Origin: Phoronis australis
Lineage: Eukaryota > Phoronida > Phoronidae
Reading direction: 5' to 3'
Assembly: GCA_002633005.1 (NCBI GenBank)
Contig: NMRA01000160.1
Coordinates: 64,001 to 128,000 of the forward strand
Length of the DNA stretch: 64,000 nt
In this document: positions 63,715 to 64,000 of the stretch, one piece after another
Position numbering within the stretch: position 1 is the stretch's first letter
How the letters are laid out: each line of letters opens with the position of its first letter
The notes under the pieces: generated by a model
Told to the model about the DNA's origin: nothing
The model's database searches: none
The model's input: only the letters and a program-made list of their open reading frames with translations
Program-made: the position numbers and the translations under genes

Positions 63715-64000
63715 GTAAGGTCAATGGACGTCGGCCCGCCTACAGGTGTGGTTCGACAATTTCCACAAGACGTAGGTGACTAGTGTCATTGCTGGCTGAT
63801 GAGGAGGCAGTTTTCATTAACTTTTTTCGATATCTACTGTACATTGTGTTCGTTCGTGGCACAGGTTTCACCTCCGTCTTTTTCATGTTTGGAGGTCACC
63901 TTTAAGTTAGTATACAGGTGTGTTATTAGCCTCAGTTAAAAACGAGATTTAATCCTCAGCCACCATGTTGGAATTGATAAAATATGCTGTGATGCTGTTG
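63715..64000. other. Intron after exon 64, running off the window
   Basis: Begins GTAAGG. No further exon was found before the end of the window. Confidence 0.85.

Noticed and set aside
62616-62963. Alternative-frame ORF over the 90-bp repeat (ITGWPSPGYTLTSLLF units)
   Set aside because: This frame does not match the receptor. The frame giving AGLVLAILSHH joins the TM2 sequence in exon 63.
63440-63500. tRNA-like head in intron 63
   Set aside because: Only a weak A-box-like string is visible, with no B box at the right distance and no target-site duplication.

Overview
The window is one stretch of an animal (metazoan) nuclear genome, and almost all of it is the 3' half of a single giant plus-strand gene. 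The gene is an orthologue of ADGRV1 (also VLGR1, GPR98 or MASS1), the very large adhesion GPCR built from Calx-beta repeats. I read 64 exons by eye, from 1098 to 63714. Every intron is GT-AG. All 63 exon-exon junctions agree in phase, and the joined exons give 3857 uninterrupted codons (11,573 nt). Mean exon length is about 181 nt and mean intron length about 810 nt. The gene is incomplete at both ends: the N-terminal half lies upstream, and everything after TM3 lies downstream.

Domain order along the gene:
(1) 1098-19750: about nine Calx-beta repeats. The third is interrupted by a separate 51-codon Cys-bearing exon that looks PAN/apple-like.
(2) 19780-24356: a beta-propeller of EAR/EPTP repeats, nested inside Calx-beta repeat 9.
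(3) 24833-53990: the rest of repeat 9 and repeats 10 to 24.
(4) 53990-60560: a GAIN domain ending in a GPS with the cleavage motif H-M-S.
(5) 60570-63714: TM1 to TM3 of the 7TM domain.
The Calx-beta array is extracellular and Ca2+-binding. In vertebrates the protein forms ankle links between hair-cell stereocilia and fibrous links in photoreceptors. The GAIN/GPS presents a tethered agonist to the 7TM bundle.

The organism looks like an invertebrate animal with moderately compact introns. Protein similarity to vertebrate ADGRV1 (from memory) is clear along the whole length, but the Ser/Thr-rich linker I recall from the human protein between two late Calx-beta repeats is absent. The phylum cannot be fixed from the sequence. 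The N run and the single N show this is an assembled scaffold.

The introns hold several mobile-element families: two full copies of a tRNA-derived SINE with target-site duplications, a 1.6-kb TIR DNA transposon, a MITE family whose ends read GGTAAAATCTCA and its complement, fossils of LINE reverse transcriptase, two fold-back insertions, and other dispersed repeats.

The most unusual observation is that several tandem repeats in this one gene contain splice sites. A 22-bp repeat copies the donor of exon 2, a 54-bp repeat copies the donor of exon 5, a 36-bp repeat supplies the acceptor of exon 17, and a 90-bp repeat copies the acceptor and first half of the TM1/TM2 exon (exon 63). In the last case three upstream copies are open and in frame, so alternative acceptors could add 30, 60 or 90 residues next to TM1.
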